Made by a program: the position numbers and the translations under genes. Source: an uncultured Flavonifractor sp. (lineage in GTDB: Bacteria; Bacillota; Clostridia; Oscillospirales; Oscillospiraceae). From it: 39,217 nucleotides of DNA. The DNA is taken from contig CALWXZ010000009.1 in NCBI GenBank assembly GCA_944385625.1, positions 1 through 39,217 of the forward strand, written 5' to 3'. The notes under the pieces were generated by a model that saw only the letters and a program-made list of their open reading frames with translations, was not told where the DNA came from and did not search any database. This document shows positions 15,614 through 23,338 of the stretch, in pieces. The stretch's first letter is position 1. Each line of letters begins with the position of its first letter.

Positions 15614-16572
15614 GTGGTCTTGATCTGATTATTTTCCTGGTCCAGCAGACCATGACCTTCGCCATCCCTCTGCTGGTGGTGGCGTTGGGCGGCCTGTTCG
15701 CCGAGCGGTCCGGCATCGTCAACATCGCCCTGGACGGCACCATGATTATCGGCGCGTTTGCGGGAATCCTGTTCATGCACGTCATCCAGGCCAGCTATAC
15801 CGGCCAGGGTATCCTGCTGCTCTCCCTGTTGGTGGCGGCCGTTTCCGGTATCGTAATCAGCCTGGTCCATGCCTTTGCCTCCATCAACATGAAGGCGGAC
15901 CAGACCATTTCCGGCACCGCGATCAACACCTTTGCCCCCGCCTTCGCCATCTATGTGGCCCGTATGGTGGTGGGTGTGCAGCAGGTCCCATTCCAGAACG
16001 ACTTTCTGATCCAAAAGGTGCCGGTGCTGGGGGATATCCCGCTGATTGGGCCCATGTTCTTCCAAAAAGCCTATATCACCACCTATCTGGGTCTGGCCAT
16101 TCTGGCGATCTCCGCCGTGGTGATGTACAAGACCCGCTTTGGCCTGCGGCTGCGGGCCTGCGGCGAGCATCCCCAGGCCGCGGACTCGGTGGGCATCAAC
16201 GTCTACCGGATGCGCTACGCCGGTACTCTGATCTCCGGCGCGCTGGCCGGTATGGGCGGCGTGATCTTTGTGGTTCCCACCTCGGTGAACTTTAACGCCA
16301 CCGTGTCCGGCTACGGGTTCCTGGCACTGGCCGTGCTTATCTTTGGCCAGTGGAAGCCCGGCCACATCCTGTTTGCGGCCATCTTCTTCGGCTTTATGAA
16401 GACCCTGTCCGTGACCTACGCCAATATTCCGGTGCTGTCCGGTCTGGGCTGGTCCAGCGATATCTACAAGATGATCCCCTATGTGGCCACCCTGATTGTG
16501 TTGGCCTTTACCTCCAAAAAATCTGCCGCCCCCAGAGCGGAGGGTATTCCCTACGACAAGGGCGAGCGCTGA
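15610..16572 (+). CDS. ABC transporter permease 2 (BPD_transp_2 family)
   Basis: This 320-aa membrane partner of permease 1 starts with GTG inside the GTGA overlap; GGAGGTGAG lies upstream. Family blocks are GLFAERSGIVNIALDGTMII, ISGTAINTFAPAF, RACGEHPQAADSVGINVYRMRY (coupling helix) and ALAGMGGVIFV. Length and helix pattern are normal. It closes the transporter unit, and a stem-loop follows at 16583-16614. Confidence 0.94.
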   Translation: MSGLDLIIFLVQQTMTFAIPLLVVALGGLFAERSGIVNIALDGTMIIGAFAGILFMHVIQASYTGQGILLLSLLVAAVSGIVISLVHAFASINMKADQTISGTAINTFAPAFAIYVARMVVGVQQVPFQNDFLIQKVPVLGDIPLIGPMFFQKAYITTYLGLAILAISAVVMYKTRFGLRLRACGEHPQAADSVGINVYRMRYAGTLISGALAGMGGVIFVVPTSVNFNATVSGYGFLALAVLIFGQWKPGHILFAAIFFGFMKTLSVTYANIPVLSGLGWSSDIYKMIPYVATLIVLAFTSKKSAAPRAEGIPYDKGER

Positions 16573-16582
16573 GAAGAGATGC

Positions 16583-16620
16583 CGGGGCTGTTGCGCGACA
16601 ATGCAGCAGCCCCGCTTCTT
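16583..16620 (+). terminator. Possible terminator after the transporter genes
   Basis: CGGGGCTG (16583-16590) pairs with CAGCCCCG (16607-16614), followed by CTTCTT; the T tract is weak. Confidence 0.55.
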
Positions 16621-16677
16621 GCTGCTTCGGGCGGCAGGCCTGATCTGATGCAACCACTGAAAAAGGAGAGATGACTT

Positions 16678-17136
16678 ATGGTTACAATGGCACAGCGGAT
16701 TGAAGCGCTGCGGAATGAGGCGGGACTGTCCCGCCCGGCGCTGGCGGCGGCGCTGGGCTTCCCCAAAAACGCCATTGAAAAGTACGAGACCGGCCGGGCC
16801 ACCCCCACTAAGGAGCAGCAGGAGAAGATGGCGGCCTATTTCGGCGTGTCGCTGTTCTACCTGCGGGGGGAGAGCGGCGACCGCACCCGGCAGGAGGACT
16901 GGATGAGCGGCGGGTTGACCGCGGCGGAGGAGGAGCCGGTGTACCGGCCCGCCCCCGCCAAGCGGCCCAAGGCGGAGCCGGCCTCCGGCGGCGGGGCCAC
17001 CATGCTGGACGCCCTCTTTTCCAGCAAGCAGGCCAAGGATCAGTTCAAGACCATGGTGCTGGAGGCCCTCCGCTCCCCGGAGGGGCAGGAGCTGATCGCT
17101 CAGGCGGTGTGGAAAGAGCTGGCCAAACGGCGTTGA
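16678..17136 (+). CDS. XRE-family helix-turn-helix protein
   Basis: This 152-aa cytosolic protein has an N-terminal XRE domain (residues about 5-65: RIEALRNEAGLSRPALAAALGFPKNAIEKYETGRATPTKEQQEKMAAYFGVSLFYLRGE). A low-complexity linker rich in Pro/Ala/Lys/Glu runs to about 105. A helical C-terminal segment (MLDALFSSKQAKDQFKTMVLEALRSPEGQELI) is probably for oligomerisation or partner contact. AAAAAGGAGAG precedes the ATG. Its target is unknown; being next to the nucleoside importer may be chance. A strong terminator follows. Confidence 0.88.
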   Translation: MVTMAQRIEALRNEAGLSRPALAAALGFPKNAIEKYETGRATPTKEQQEKMAAYFGVSLFYLRGESGDRTRQEDWMSGGLTAAEEEPVYRPAPAKRPKAEPASGGGATMLDALFSSKQAKDQFKTMVLEALRSPEGQELIAQAVWKELAKRR

Positions 17137-17151
17137 GGACGTCGGGAGCAT

Positions 17152-17197
17152 AAAAAAATCGGCAGAGGATTGTGACGCAATCCTCTGCCGGTTTTTT
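17152..17197 (+). terminator. Strong terminator after the XRE gene
   Basis: CGGCAGAGGATTG (17160-17172) with CAATCCTCTGCCG (17178-17190) and a T6 run; A-rich on the other side, so it may act both ways for the convergent gene. Confidence 0.9.
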
Positions 17198-17342
17198 ATC
17201 GCACGTTCTGGCCGGAGCTGCGGCGGCAGAAAAGAGACCGGACGGTTTGGCAGGTGAAGGGAAAATGAAAGAAGGGAAAAGGAAGCTCAGTTTGAACTGG
17301 GTCTCCTTTGCCGCAGCGGCGCCGCAGTCCGAAGGCTCGGCG

Positions 17343-18599
17343 TCAGTATTCCATGACGATGTTGCCCTCCAGATCGACGATCACACGCTGTTCCTCCTCG
17401 GTCTCAGCCTTGGCATAGCCATCGGAGTAGTATGCCCCCACGTTCTGGATGCCCTTGTCATAGGGGACGTACAGGATCTCCAGGTCCTCGTTGACGGCTA
17501 CGGTGGCATAGTCCTCGGCGCCGCCGATGCCGGTGATGTTGCCCTGGTCATCCTTGATGACCGGCGCGGGGCCTACATATACCCCGTTCTTGATGGCCAG
17601 GGAGCCGTCCGTGTGGGAGTGCTCATAGGCACTGGTGGGGAAGAAGGCCTCGCCCTCGGCGTTGACGAAGTTGAAGTCGGTGCCGCCCCGGTTGGAGAGG
17701 TGGGCGGAGACCTCCACCCAGTCGGTATTATTGAAGTTGCTGGTGATGGTGGAATAGGGACTGTCGGCCACGTCAAAGACCACGTTTCCGCTCTTGTCGA
17801 TGAACTGGTTTCCCACTACCGCAATGCCGTTGTCCGCGAAGGGTCCGCCCCGGGTGCTCAGACCACGGATGACGATATTGCCTTCTGTATCCATATAGCC
17901 GTATTCCGAGTATCCCTTTGGGGTGTCCTTGACATCAAAGCTCACCATGCCGTTGGATACATGGACCAGGAAGTAGTCCTCCTGGGGCTCAATGACATAT
18001 TCAAACTGATCGTTGATGACGGCCTTGTTGTCCACCACGGCGTAGCCGTCGTCGGAAAAGGCTGTGAAGCTCTCCTCTTCCCGGGGCTCAAAGACGATCT
18101 CCCCGTCCTCCAGGTAGAAATAGCCGGTGCCCAGCTTGGTTCCGTCGGCCTCACACACCGTCCCCACGGCGATGCCGTTGGCGGAGAAGGCCAGCTCGTC
18201 AAAAGAGCGCATGAAGATATAGTCCGAGACAAAGTTGCCCTCCCGGTCGATCAGGCGGAACTCGTCCTTGTTGCTGCCGGTACGGACAAAGGCGGTGCCG
18301 TTGACCTGGAAATCACGGGCAAAGGTATACTGAGGCTCAAGCACCCACTCCCCCTGGGGATTTTTGTAGCCGTAGCGCCCCGTCTCGCTGTCCTTGGCGG
18401 GGGTCATGCCGTACTGGAACAGGGCGTTGGGGTCGTAGGTGTCGGTGTAGGATGCGCCGCCGCCGGCAGATACCTGTCCGCCGCCGGAGCCAGAGGGGGT
18501 GTCCTGGGACTGGCCACCGGACTGTCCGCAGGCGGAGACCAGCAGGAACAGGCCGCCCAGGGCCGCCATTGCGATGCGTTTTCCCGTTTTTTGATTCAT
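17343..18599 (-). CDS. WG-repeat lipoprotein
   Basis: This 418-aa protein has a lipoprotein signal peptide, MNQKTGKRIAMAALGGLFLLVSAC (Cys24 lipidated), then a Gly/Ser/Gln-rich linker to about 50. The body consists of repeats like YGYKNPQGEWVLEPQYTFARDF, RLIDREGNFVSDY, YGYMDTEGNIVIRG and FIDKSGNVVFDV. These are the WG/KWG beta-repeat pattern (Y/F-x-D-x-x-G-x-x-V). Such proteins sit on the cell surface and often accompany sigma or anti-sigma genes; their ligand is unknown. It starts 31 bp after the sigma gene at 18631 with AAAGGAGAG as RBS and is in the same operon, so it may be the output or a sensor of that circuit. Confidence 0.85.
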   Translation of the reverse strand: MNQKTGKRIAMAALGGLFLLVSACGQSGGQSQDTPSGSGGGQVSAGGGASYTDTYDPNALFQYGMTPAKDSETGRYGYKNPQGEWVLEPQYTFARDFQVNGTAFVRTGSNKDEFRLIDREGNFVSDYIFMRSFDELAFSANGIAVGTVCEADGTKLGTGYFYLEDGEIVFEPREEESFTAFSDDGYAVVDNKAVINDQFEYVIEPQEDYFLVHVSNGMVSFDVKDTPKGYSEYGYMDTEGNIVIRGLSTRGGPFADNGIAVVGNQFIDKSGNVVFDVADSPYSTITSNFNNTDWVEVSAHLSNRGGTDFNFVNAEGEAFFPTSAYEHSHTDGSLAIKNGVYVGPAPVIKDDQGNITGIGGAEDYATVAVNEDLEILYVPYDKGIQNVGAYYSDGYAKAETEEEQRVIVDLEGNIVMEY

Positions 18600-18630
18600 G
18601 GTATCAGCTCTCCTTTTTCAGTGTGGTGGG

Positions 18631-19137
18631 CTACTCCAGAAACTGGGGCAGCTTTTTCAGGGCCCGCTGAGCCCGCTTTTTGGTGCGCTCATAGTCCATG
18701 TTCAATCGGATGGCGATTTCTCTGATGGTGTGACCCTCGAAGTATTTCAGCTGCAAGATCTGCCGGTCCAGCGCGGGAAGCCGGGCCAATGCCTGGCGGA
18801 AGTGCTCCCGCTGCTCCCAGGCCGCAATAGGATCGTCAGGCGGAGCCGCCGACTGTGCCGCCAGCCATTGCTGCTGGTTTTGCCGCCAGCGCCGGATAGC
18901 CTTGCGCTCGGAGATGGCGGCGAGATAGGACCGCAGGCTTCCCTTTTCCGGGTCAAAACGCTTTCTTTGCAGATAAAAGTCCGAGAAGGTGTCCTGTACG
19001 CAGGTTTGAATGTCCTGGCTGCAGTCCAGCCTTTGGGCGGCGGCAAAACGGACGGGGTCCTCGTATTGCCGCCACAGAAGGTCCATGCCCGCCGCGGGGT
19101 CGGTCTCCAACAGTTCCAGCAGCTGTCGATCATCCAA
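18631..19137 (-). CDS. ECF-like sigma-70 family RNA polymerase sigma factor (untethered paralogue)
   Basis: This protein of about 168 aa has region 2 (DIQTCVQDTFSDFYLQRKRFDPEKGSLRSYLAAISERKAIRRWRQ) and region 4 (LPALDRQILQLKYFEGHTIREIAIRLNMDYERTKKRAQRALKKL). It ends at QFLE, exactly where its neighbour continues into a membrane helix. I chose TTG 19137, because GAAGGGGGGA lies just upstream and the protein then aligns with the MQQDLELLALL start of the paralogue. A GTG at 19155 would add six residues but has no binding site. The WG-repeat lipoprotein gene follows in the operon. A 14-bp element shared with the paralogue lies 40 bp upstream. Confidence 0.87.
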   Translation of the reverse strand: MDDRQLLELLETDPAAGMDLLWRQYEDPVRFAAAQRLDCSQDIQTCVQDTFSDFYLQRKRFDPEKGSLRSYLAAISERKAIRRWRQNQQQWLAAQSAAPPDDPIAAWEQREHFRQALARLPALDRQILQLKYFEGHTIREIAIRLNMDYERTKKRAQRALKKLPQFLE

Positions 19138-19177
19138 GTGTGTCCCCCCTTCCACATATTAATTGCGTGCAAAGAAG

Positions 19178-19191
19178 GAAAAGGGGACAAG
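19178..19191 (-). promoter_or_regulatory. Shared 14-bp element upstream of sigma gene (copy A)
   Basis: Minus-strand CTTGTCCCCTTTTC, identical to the element at 21865-21878. It may be a promoter recognition element of one of the sigma factors. Confidence 0.5.
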
Positions 19192-19207
19192 AAAAAATAA
19201 AAACAGG

Positions 19208-19250
19208 AAAAAAATCCGCCTCCTTCCAATGGGGAAGGGGACGGATTTAA
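19208..19250 (-). terminator. Terminator of the tethered sigma gene
   Basis: Near-perfect stem between 19212-19227 and 19231-19248; on the minus strand it ends GGCGGATTTTTTTCC. It separates the two sigma genes transcriptionally. Confidence 0.85.
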
Positions 19251-19260
19251 ATGAGGGCCG

Positions 19261-21807
19261 TTACGGGACGGTAACAGGGATATCAAAGGAGTGGTTCCAG
19301 CGGAAGACAGGGTCTGTAAAAGTGAGGTCGGCGGCGTAGAGGCCGGGTGCGTGGCGCAGCAGCAGGCCGGTCAGCCGGGGCTGGCCCGCTTCAAAGGCAT
19401 ATTGCCGCTCACAGGCGCCGGAAAAGTAGGCCTCCTTCGTCAAAAAGAGCTGGAGTCCTATGTCTACCAGGGTATAGTCCTCCATGCCGGAGTGGAGGGA
19501 GAGGGCCAGACGGGACACCAGAGGGGCCTGCTGCGGCTGGATGATCGCGCCGGAGGGCAGGGAGATCACGGTGGCGGCTGACTGCTCCAGAAGCGATGGA
19601 TCGGTCCCCAGCCCGGTGATAGACTCCAGCTCGATCCGGCCTGAGAAACTGGTATAGACCGGTCCCACAGGCAGGACCTGATCCTGCCGCTGGGGCAGGG
19701 GGATGGCCATATGCCAGCTTTCCGGCGCCGTCACATAGAGATAGGGCACATGGAGGGTGTAGTCCCCGGCGGGGATGTCCCCAAAGTACCAGTCGCTGGC
19801 GTCGCTCTGCCGTCCGGGCTGATACTGCCCCTCATACACGGCGCCGTCGGCGGCGGTCAGGGTGATGGGCGCGTCTGTAGCGCCCAGGGTTGTCAGCGGG
19901 CTGCGGACCAGGGTGCTGGAGGGGGACACAAACTCGTTGGAAGAGGCGGGACGCAGGGCGAGGATCACCGCGCCATCGGTCCGGCGGGGGGTGGCGGTCA
20001 GGCTGTAGATGTCCGATGTGCCGGTGTAGGAAGGCCGCTCCGGCTCCGGCTGCACCGTCATGGAAATGGTGAAAGGATGGTTCCAGCGGTAGCAGATGCT
20101 TTCGGCGGGGACAGGGAGGGCAGCCCGGTCCAGGCCGTTCAGTGTGCCCACCACATAGCCCTGGAACTGAGTATACTGCCCCTGCCGGTCCGGGTCATAG
20201 ACCGGCTCTGTCCAAAGACCGGCCTCCACCTTGTGGTAGGCGGTATTGTTGAGTATCACGGTGTCGGCCCCGTCCGCCGATACCGGAATGGCCGCCGGGA
20301 TACGCTCCGGTTCCTCCCCCTCCCAGGTGGCCTCCATGGCCCACCAGGTATAGCCCGCCTCGTCATAGGCGTGTGAGATGCTGTTGCAGTAGGCGGTGAC
20401 GTCGTCAATGGGGAAGGGGCGCTCCAGGGTCAGCGTGCCGCCGGGCAGGGAGAGAGAGACCGGGGCCCGGTCAGAAGCGGAGAGGGAGAGTTGCGCCGTG
20501 GGGGAGTCTGTACCGGCGGCCGGATATTGATAGACATAGGGTACGTTGAGCACATACTCCCCCGGCTGGGCAGGGCCGAAACACCAGTCCAGATAGCTGT
20601 CCCCGTTGAAGGGGGTGTAGGAGGCGGGCTCCCCCTCCAGTACGGTGCCGTCCGGCGCGGTGACGGTGATGGGCAGTTGGGGGCCGCCGTAGCCGCTCCA
20701 GATTCCCCTGGTCAGGGCGGGATCGGTGTGGAAAGCGCCGGCGTTCAGGGGATGGATGGAGACCACCAGCTCCCCGTTTTCGATCCGGGGTACCGCCAGC
20801 AGGCCGCCGTCGGCCTCGGTCACCGCATAGAAGCCCGCCTGCTCCAGGGCGGTCTCCTCCGCGGCCACCAGGGTGATGGGCAGGTCGGCGCCGTCCAGGG
20901 TCAGGGTCAATTCCAGGGCGGGGGCGGAGGGTTCCGGCAGATCCCCCTCGTAGATCACCCGCAGGGTGTAGGGACTCAGGGCGCCCGAGCCCTCCGGACT
21001 GATGGAGACGGGCTGGAGGTTTTCCAGGCCGCTGAGGGAGATATCCAGGGGACTCTGGTAGGGGCTGGTCTGGCCGTAGAGGCTTAGGTCGGCCAGGAAG
21101 GAGCCGTTTTGCCAGTAGGCGTCCTCCAGATGGATTTCATAGGTATCCCCCTGGATGACCGCGCTCTGCTCCAAAATGTAGGTGCCGGCCTGGGGATCGG
21201 GGTCCACGCCGTAGCCGGGCACAAAGCCGAAGTGGCGCAGGATCATGTAGGCACAGGCGGCCAGCGCGGCCAGGATGAAGGCCACCAGCAGACCCAGAGA
21301 CAGGGCCCGCAGCAGCTTTTTCAGGCTGCGCTGCTGTCGCTTTTTCACCGTCTCATAGGGCAGGCCCAGGGAGGCGGCAATCTCACGGGCGGTCAGTCCG
21401 CCGTAGTATTTCATGCGCAGGATCTGCCGGTCCACCGGGTCCAGCGCCGACAGGGCCCGCTCCAGCTCGTCCTGCCGCTCCAGCTGGGCGAAGGGGTCCT
21501 CCGGCTCCTCCGGAGAGATGGAGGATGTCCCCTCCCACCGGCGGTTTTCCTGGTAGCGGCGTATGGCGCACCGCCGGGCGATGACCGCCAGGTATCCTTT
21601 CAGGGTGCCCTTGAGGGGGTCAAAGCGGTCCCGCTGCACATAGAATTCGGAAAACGACTCGTTGACACAGTCCTTGATATCCTCGGTGTTTTGAAGATAG
21701 GTGCGGCACACCGACCACAGAAGGCCGCTGTATGCGTCAATCAAAGCCGCCATGCCCTGTTCCGGTTCCCGGTTCAGAAGCGCGAGCAGTTCCAGGTCCT
21801 GCTGCAT
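19261..21807 (-). CDS. Membrane-tethered sigma factor: sigma-70 regions 2 and 4, one TM helix, large extracytoplasmic domain
   Basis: One uninterrupted 848-aa frame. Residues 10-90 are sigma region 2 (DCVNESFSEFYVQRDRFDPLKGTLKGYLAVIARR) and 112-165 are region 4 (LDPVDRQILRMKYYGGLTAREIAASLGLPYETVKKRQQRSLKKL). A basic stretch is followed by one membrane helix at about 169-190 (LSLGLLVAFILAALAACAYM). Residues 191-848 would lie outside by the positive-inside rule. They are beta-rich and hold a duplicated module: PITVTAPDGTVLEGE...DWCFG...GEYVLNVPYVY (379-426) with RWNH at 574, and PITLTAADGAVYEGQ...DWYFG...GDYTLHVPYLY (647-691) with RWNH at 836. Known ECF factors are normally about 200 aa and held by a separate anti-sigma. 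Release by proteolysis is a hypothesis. GAGAGG lies 10 nt before the ATG. Confidence 0.85.
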   Translation of the reverse strand: MQQDLELLALLNREPEQGMAALIDAYSGLLWSVCRTYLQNTEDIKDCVNESFSEFYVQRDRFDPLKGTLKGYLAVIARRCAIRRYQENRRWEGTSSISPEEPEDPFAQLERQDELERALSALDPVDRQILRMKYYGGLTAREIAASLGLPYETVKKRQQRSLKKLLRALSLGLLVAFILAALAACAYMILRHFGFVPGYGVDPDPQAGTYILEQSAVIQGDTYEIHLEDAYWQNGSFLADLSLYGQTSPYQSPLDISLSGLENLQPVSISPEGSGALSPYTLRVIYEGDLPEPSAPALELTLTLDGADLPITLVAAEETALEQAGFYAVTEADGGLLAVPRIENGELVVSIHPLNAGAFHTDPALTRGIWSGYGGPQLPITVTAPDGTVLEGEPASYTPFNGDSYLDWCFGPAQPGEYVLNVPYVYQYPAAGTDSPTAQLSLSASDRAPVSLSLPGGTLTLERPFPIDDVTAYCNSISHAYDEAGYTWWAMEATWEGEEPERIPAAIPVSADGADTVILNNTAYHKVEAGLWTEPVYDPDRQGQYTQFQGYVVGTLNGLDRAALPVPAESICYRWNHPFTISMTVQPEPERPSYTGTSDIYSLTATPRRTDGAVILALRPASSNEFVSPSSTLVRSPLTTLGATDAPITLTAADGAVYEGQYQPGRQSDASDWYFGDIPAGDYTLHVPYLYVTAPESWHMAIPLPQRQDQVLPVGPVYTSFSGRIELESITGLGTDPSLLEQSAATVISLPSGAIIQPQQAPLVSRLALSLHSGMEDYTLVDIGLQLFLTKEAYFSGACERQYAFEAGQPRLTGLLLRHAPGLYAADLTFTDPVFRWNHSFDIPVTVP

Positions 21808-21848
21808 AGAAACACCGCCTCTCTTCCTGGGGGATCTTTCCTTTCTTT

Positions 21849-21878
21849 ATTATCCCACAGAGGAGAAAAGGGGACAAG
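21849..21878 (-). promoter_or_regulatory. Promoter of tethered sigma gene including shared 14-bp element (copy B)
   Basis: Minus-strand CTTGTCCCCTTTTC (21878-21865) is identical to copy A. It contains TTGTCC, which with a 17-bp spacer leads to GATAAT. Confidence 0.5.
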
Positions 21879-21930
21879 CACAGAAAAATTTCCTGATCTG
21901 CCGGATGCCGCCGCAGTTGGGACTGCGGGC

Positions 21931-21959
21931 TTGCAATTGGACGGAAAATAGCATATAAT
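21931..21959 (+). promoter_or_regulatory. corA promoter
   Basis: TTGCAA (21931-21936), 17-bp spacer, TATAAT (21954-21959). The corA start is about 270 bp away, giving a long leader. Confidence 0.75.
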
Positions 21960-21965
21960 AAGGGG

Positions 21966-22192
21966 CAGCCCAATGGCCGGCCGGCTGATTGGGAAAAGCA
22001 GATTTATCATAAGGGAGTGATATGCGCCGTGAGCGGTGACCCTCTGAGTCGAGAATGCAACACAACTGGCACGGCGTATTGGATCGGCGATTAACCGGCA
22101 CTGCCCGGAAGCGCCCGCACGCCTGTGCCCTTTTTCGGTCCGCTGGTATAAGTTGGGCGGACCGGCGAGACAATAGGTGTGCGGGGATTTTT
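21966..22192 (+). ncRNA. Structured 5' leader of corA with possible attenuator (cis-regulatory RNA of unrecognised class)
   Basis: This gene-free stretch folds into several stems. ATGCGCCGTG (22022-22031) pairs with CACGGCGTAT (22070-22079). GGCAC (22097-22101) pairs with GTGCC (22125-22129). CGGTCCGC (22136-22143) pairs with GCGGACCG (22157-22164). CCCGCACGCC (22114-22123) pairs with GGTGTGCGGG (22176-22185), followed by GATTTTT, like a terminator. This layout suggests transcription attenuation upstream of a Mg2+ channel gene. I could not match it to the M-box core I remember. Confidence 0.5.
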
Positions 22193-22232
22193 ATGCCTTT
22201 TTGGTCCCTGCGCCCGGAAAGGCGTGAGTAAA

Positions 22233-23156
22233 TTGCTTTCCATTCACAAGACCATCAATGGAAAAATGACCCGGCTGGACTCAGTCCAGGACGGATGCTG
22301 GGTCAACCTGACCTACCCCAGCGAGGACGAACTGAACACCGTGGCCGTGACCCTGGGCGTGGAGCCCACCTTCCTGCGGGCCGCCCTGGATGAAGAGGAG
22401 ACCTCCCGTATCGACACGGAGGAGGGACAGACCCTCATCATCATCGACGCCCCCTCGGTGGAGAAGGACGACGCGGTGGTGTACTCCACCCTGCCTCTGG
22501 GGATCATTGTCACCGAGAAGCACATCATCACCGTCTGCCTGAAGGAGACCTCCATTCTGAAGGACTTCCAGGACGGGCTGGTGCGCAACGCCGACACCCA
22601 GAAGCGGACCCAGTTTATCCTCTATATGCTGCTCCAGGTGGCCAAGCGCTTCCTGCAATACCTGAAGCAGATCGACAAGATCTACAACTATATGGAGCGC
22701 CAGCTCTACAAGTCCCAGCGAAACAAGGAGCTGATCCAGCTGCTGGACCTGGAGAAGTCGCTGGTCTACTTCAATACCTCCCTGAAGGCCAATGAGGTCA
22801 CCCTGGAGAAGATCCTCCGGGGCCGCATCATTACCCTTTATGAGGAGGACCACGACCTGCTGGAGGACGTGCTCATCGAGGTACGCCAGGCCATCGAGAT
22901 GGCCAACATCTACTCCTCCATCATCTCCGGCATGATGGACGCCTTTGCCTCTGTCATATCCAATAACCTGAACGTGATTATGAAGGTGCTGACCTCCATC
23001 ACCATCCTGCTCACCATCCCCAATATCTTCTTCAGCTTCTACGGCATGAATGTGGCCAACCTGCCTCTGGACCACTTCTGGTGGTTCCCGCTGGTGCTCT
23101 CTCTGGGCGTGATCCTGGTCACCGGCATCATCCTGAAGAAGAAGGATCTGTTTTGA
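22233..23156 (+). CDS. corA: CorA-family magnesium (divalent cation) channel
   Basis: This membrane channel for Mg2+ (possibly Co2+/Ni2+) has about 307 aa. A cytoplasmic alpha/beta domain with long helices is followed by two C-terminal membrane helices. The selectivity motif YGMN follows the first helix (FFSFYGMNVANLP), and the protein ends ILKKKDLF. The start is uncertain: TTG 22233 gives the family-like MLSIHKTINGKM with GGAAAGG 10 nt upstream; GTG 22224 is in frame but only 1 nt from that site. A long structured leader precedes it, and a terminator at 23162-23197 follows. Confidence 0.92.
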   Translation: MLSIHKTINGKMTRLDSVQDGCWVNLTYPSEDELNTVAVTLGVEPTFLRAALDEEETSRIDTEEGQTLIIIDAPSVEKDDAVVYSTLPLGIIVTEKHIITVCLKETSILKDFQDGLVRNADTQKRTQFILYMLLQVAKRFLQYLKQIDKIYNYMERQLYKSQRNKELIQLLDLEKSLVYFNTSLKANEVTLEKILRGRIITLYEEDHDLLEDVLIEVRQAIEMANIYSSIISGMMDAFASVISNNLNVIMKVLTSITILLTIPNIFFSFYGMNVANLPLDHFWWFPLVLSLGVILVTGIILKKKDLF

Positions 23157-23161
23157 TGTTT

Positions 23162-23197
23162 GACCCGCTGCCCGGCGCCGCCGCAGCGGGTCTTTAT
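23162..23197 (+). terminator. Terminator of corA
   Basis: GACCCGCTGC (23162-23171) with GCAGCGGGTC (23183-23192), then TTTATT. Confidence 0.8.
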
Positions 23198-23338
23198 TAC
23201 TTTAAACTCAAAAAATTTTTGCGGGAAAAATCCGGAGCGATTCATATTATGGTAACATTTCCATGGCATAATAGTTGACAATAAACTGATTGGCAAAGGG
23301 GCTGACCCCTGGGTATATGAAGAGAATGGAGGTTTTTC

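Noticed and set aside
18747-19286. Alternative frame starting MISLLPSRNG over the sigma gene
   Set aside because: It crosses the terminator at 19208-19250 and shows no sigma motifs; the other frame does.
19261-21807. Sigma/sensor fusion as an artefact of a lost stop codon
   Set aside because: The join has a clean basic stretch and membrane helix in frame, no second start signal at the join was seen, and downstream codon use is unchanged. It cannot be fully excluded without relatives.
21966-22192. M-box (ykoK) or manganese riboswitch before corA
   Set aside because: Expected conserved blocks such as GGTGAGGCTCC or GGGGAGTAG were not found, so it was reported only as an unclassified leader.
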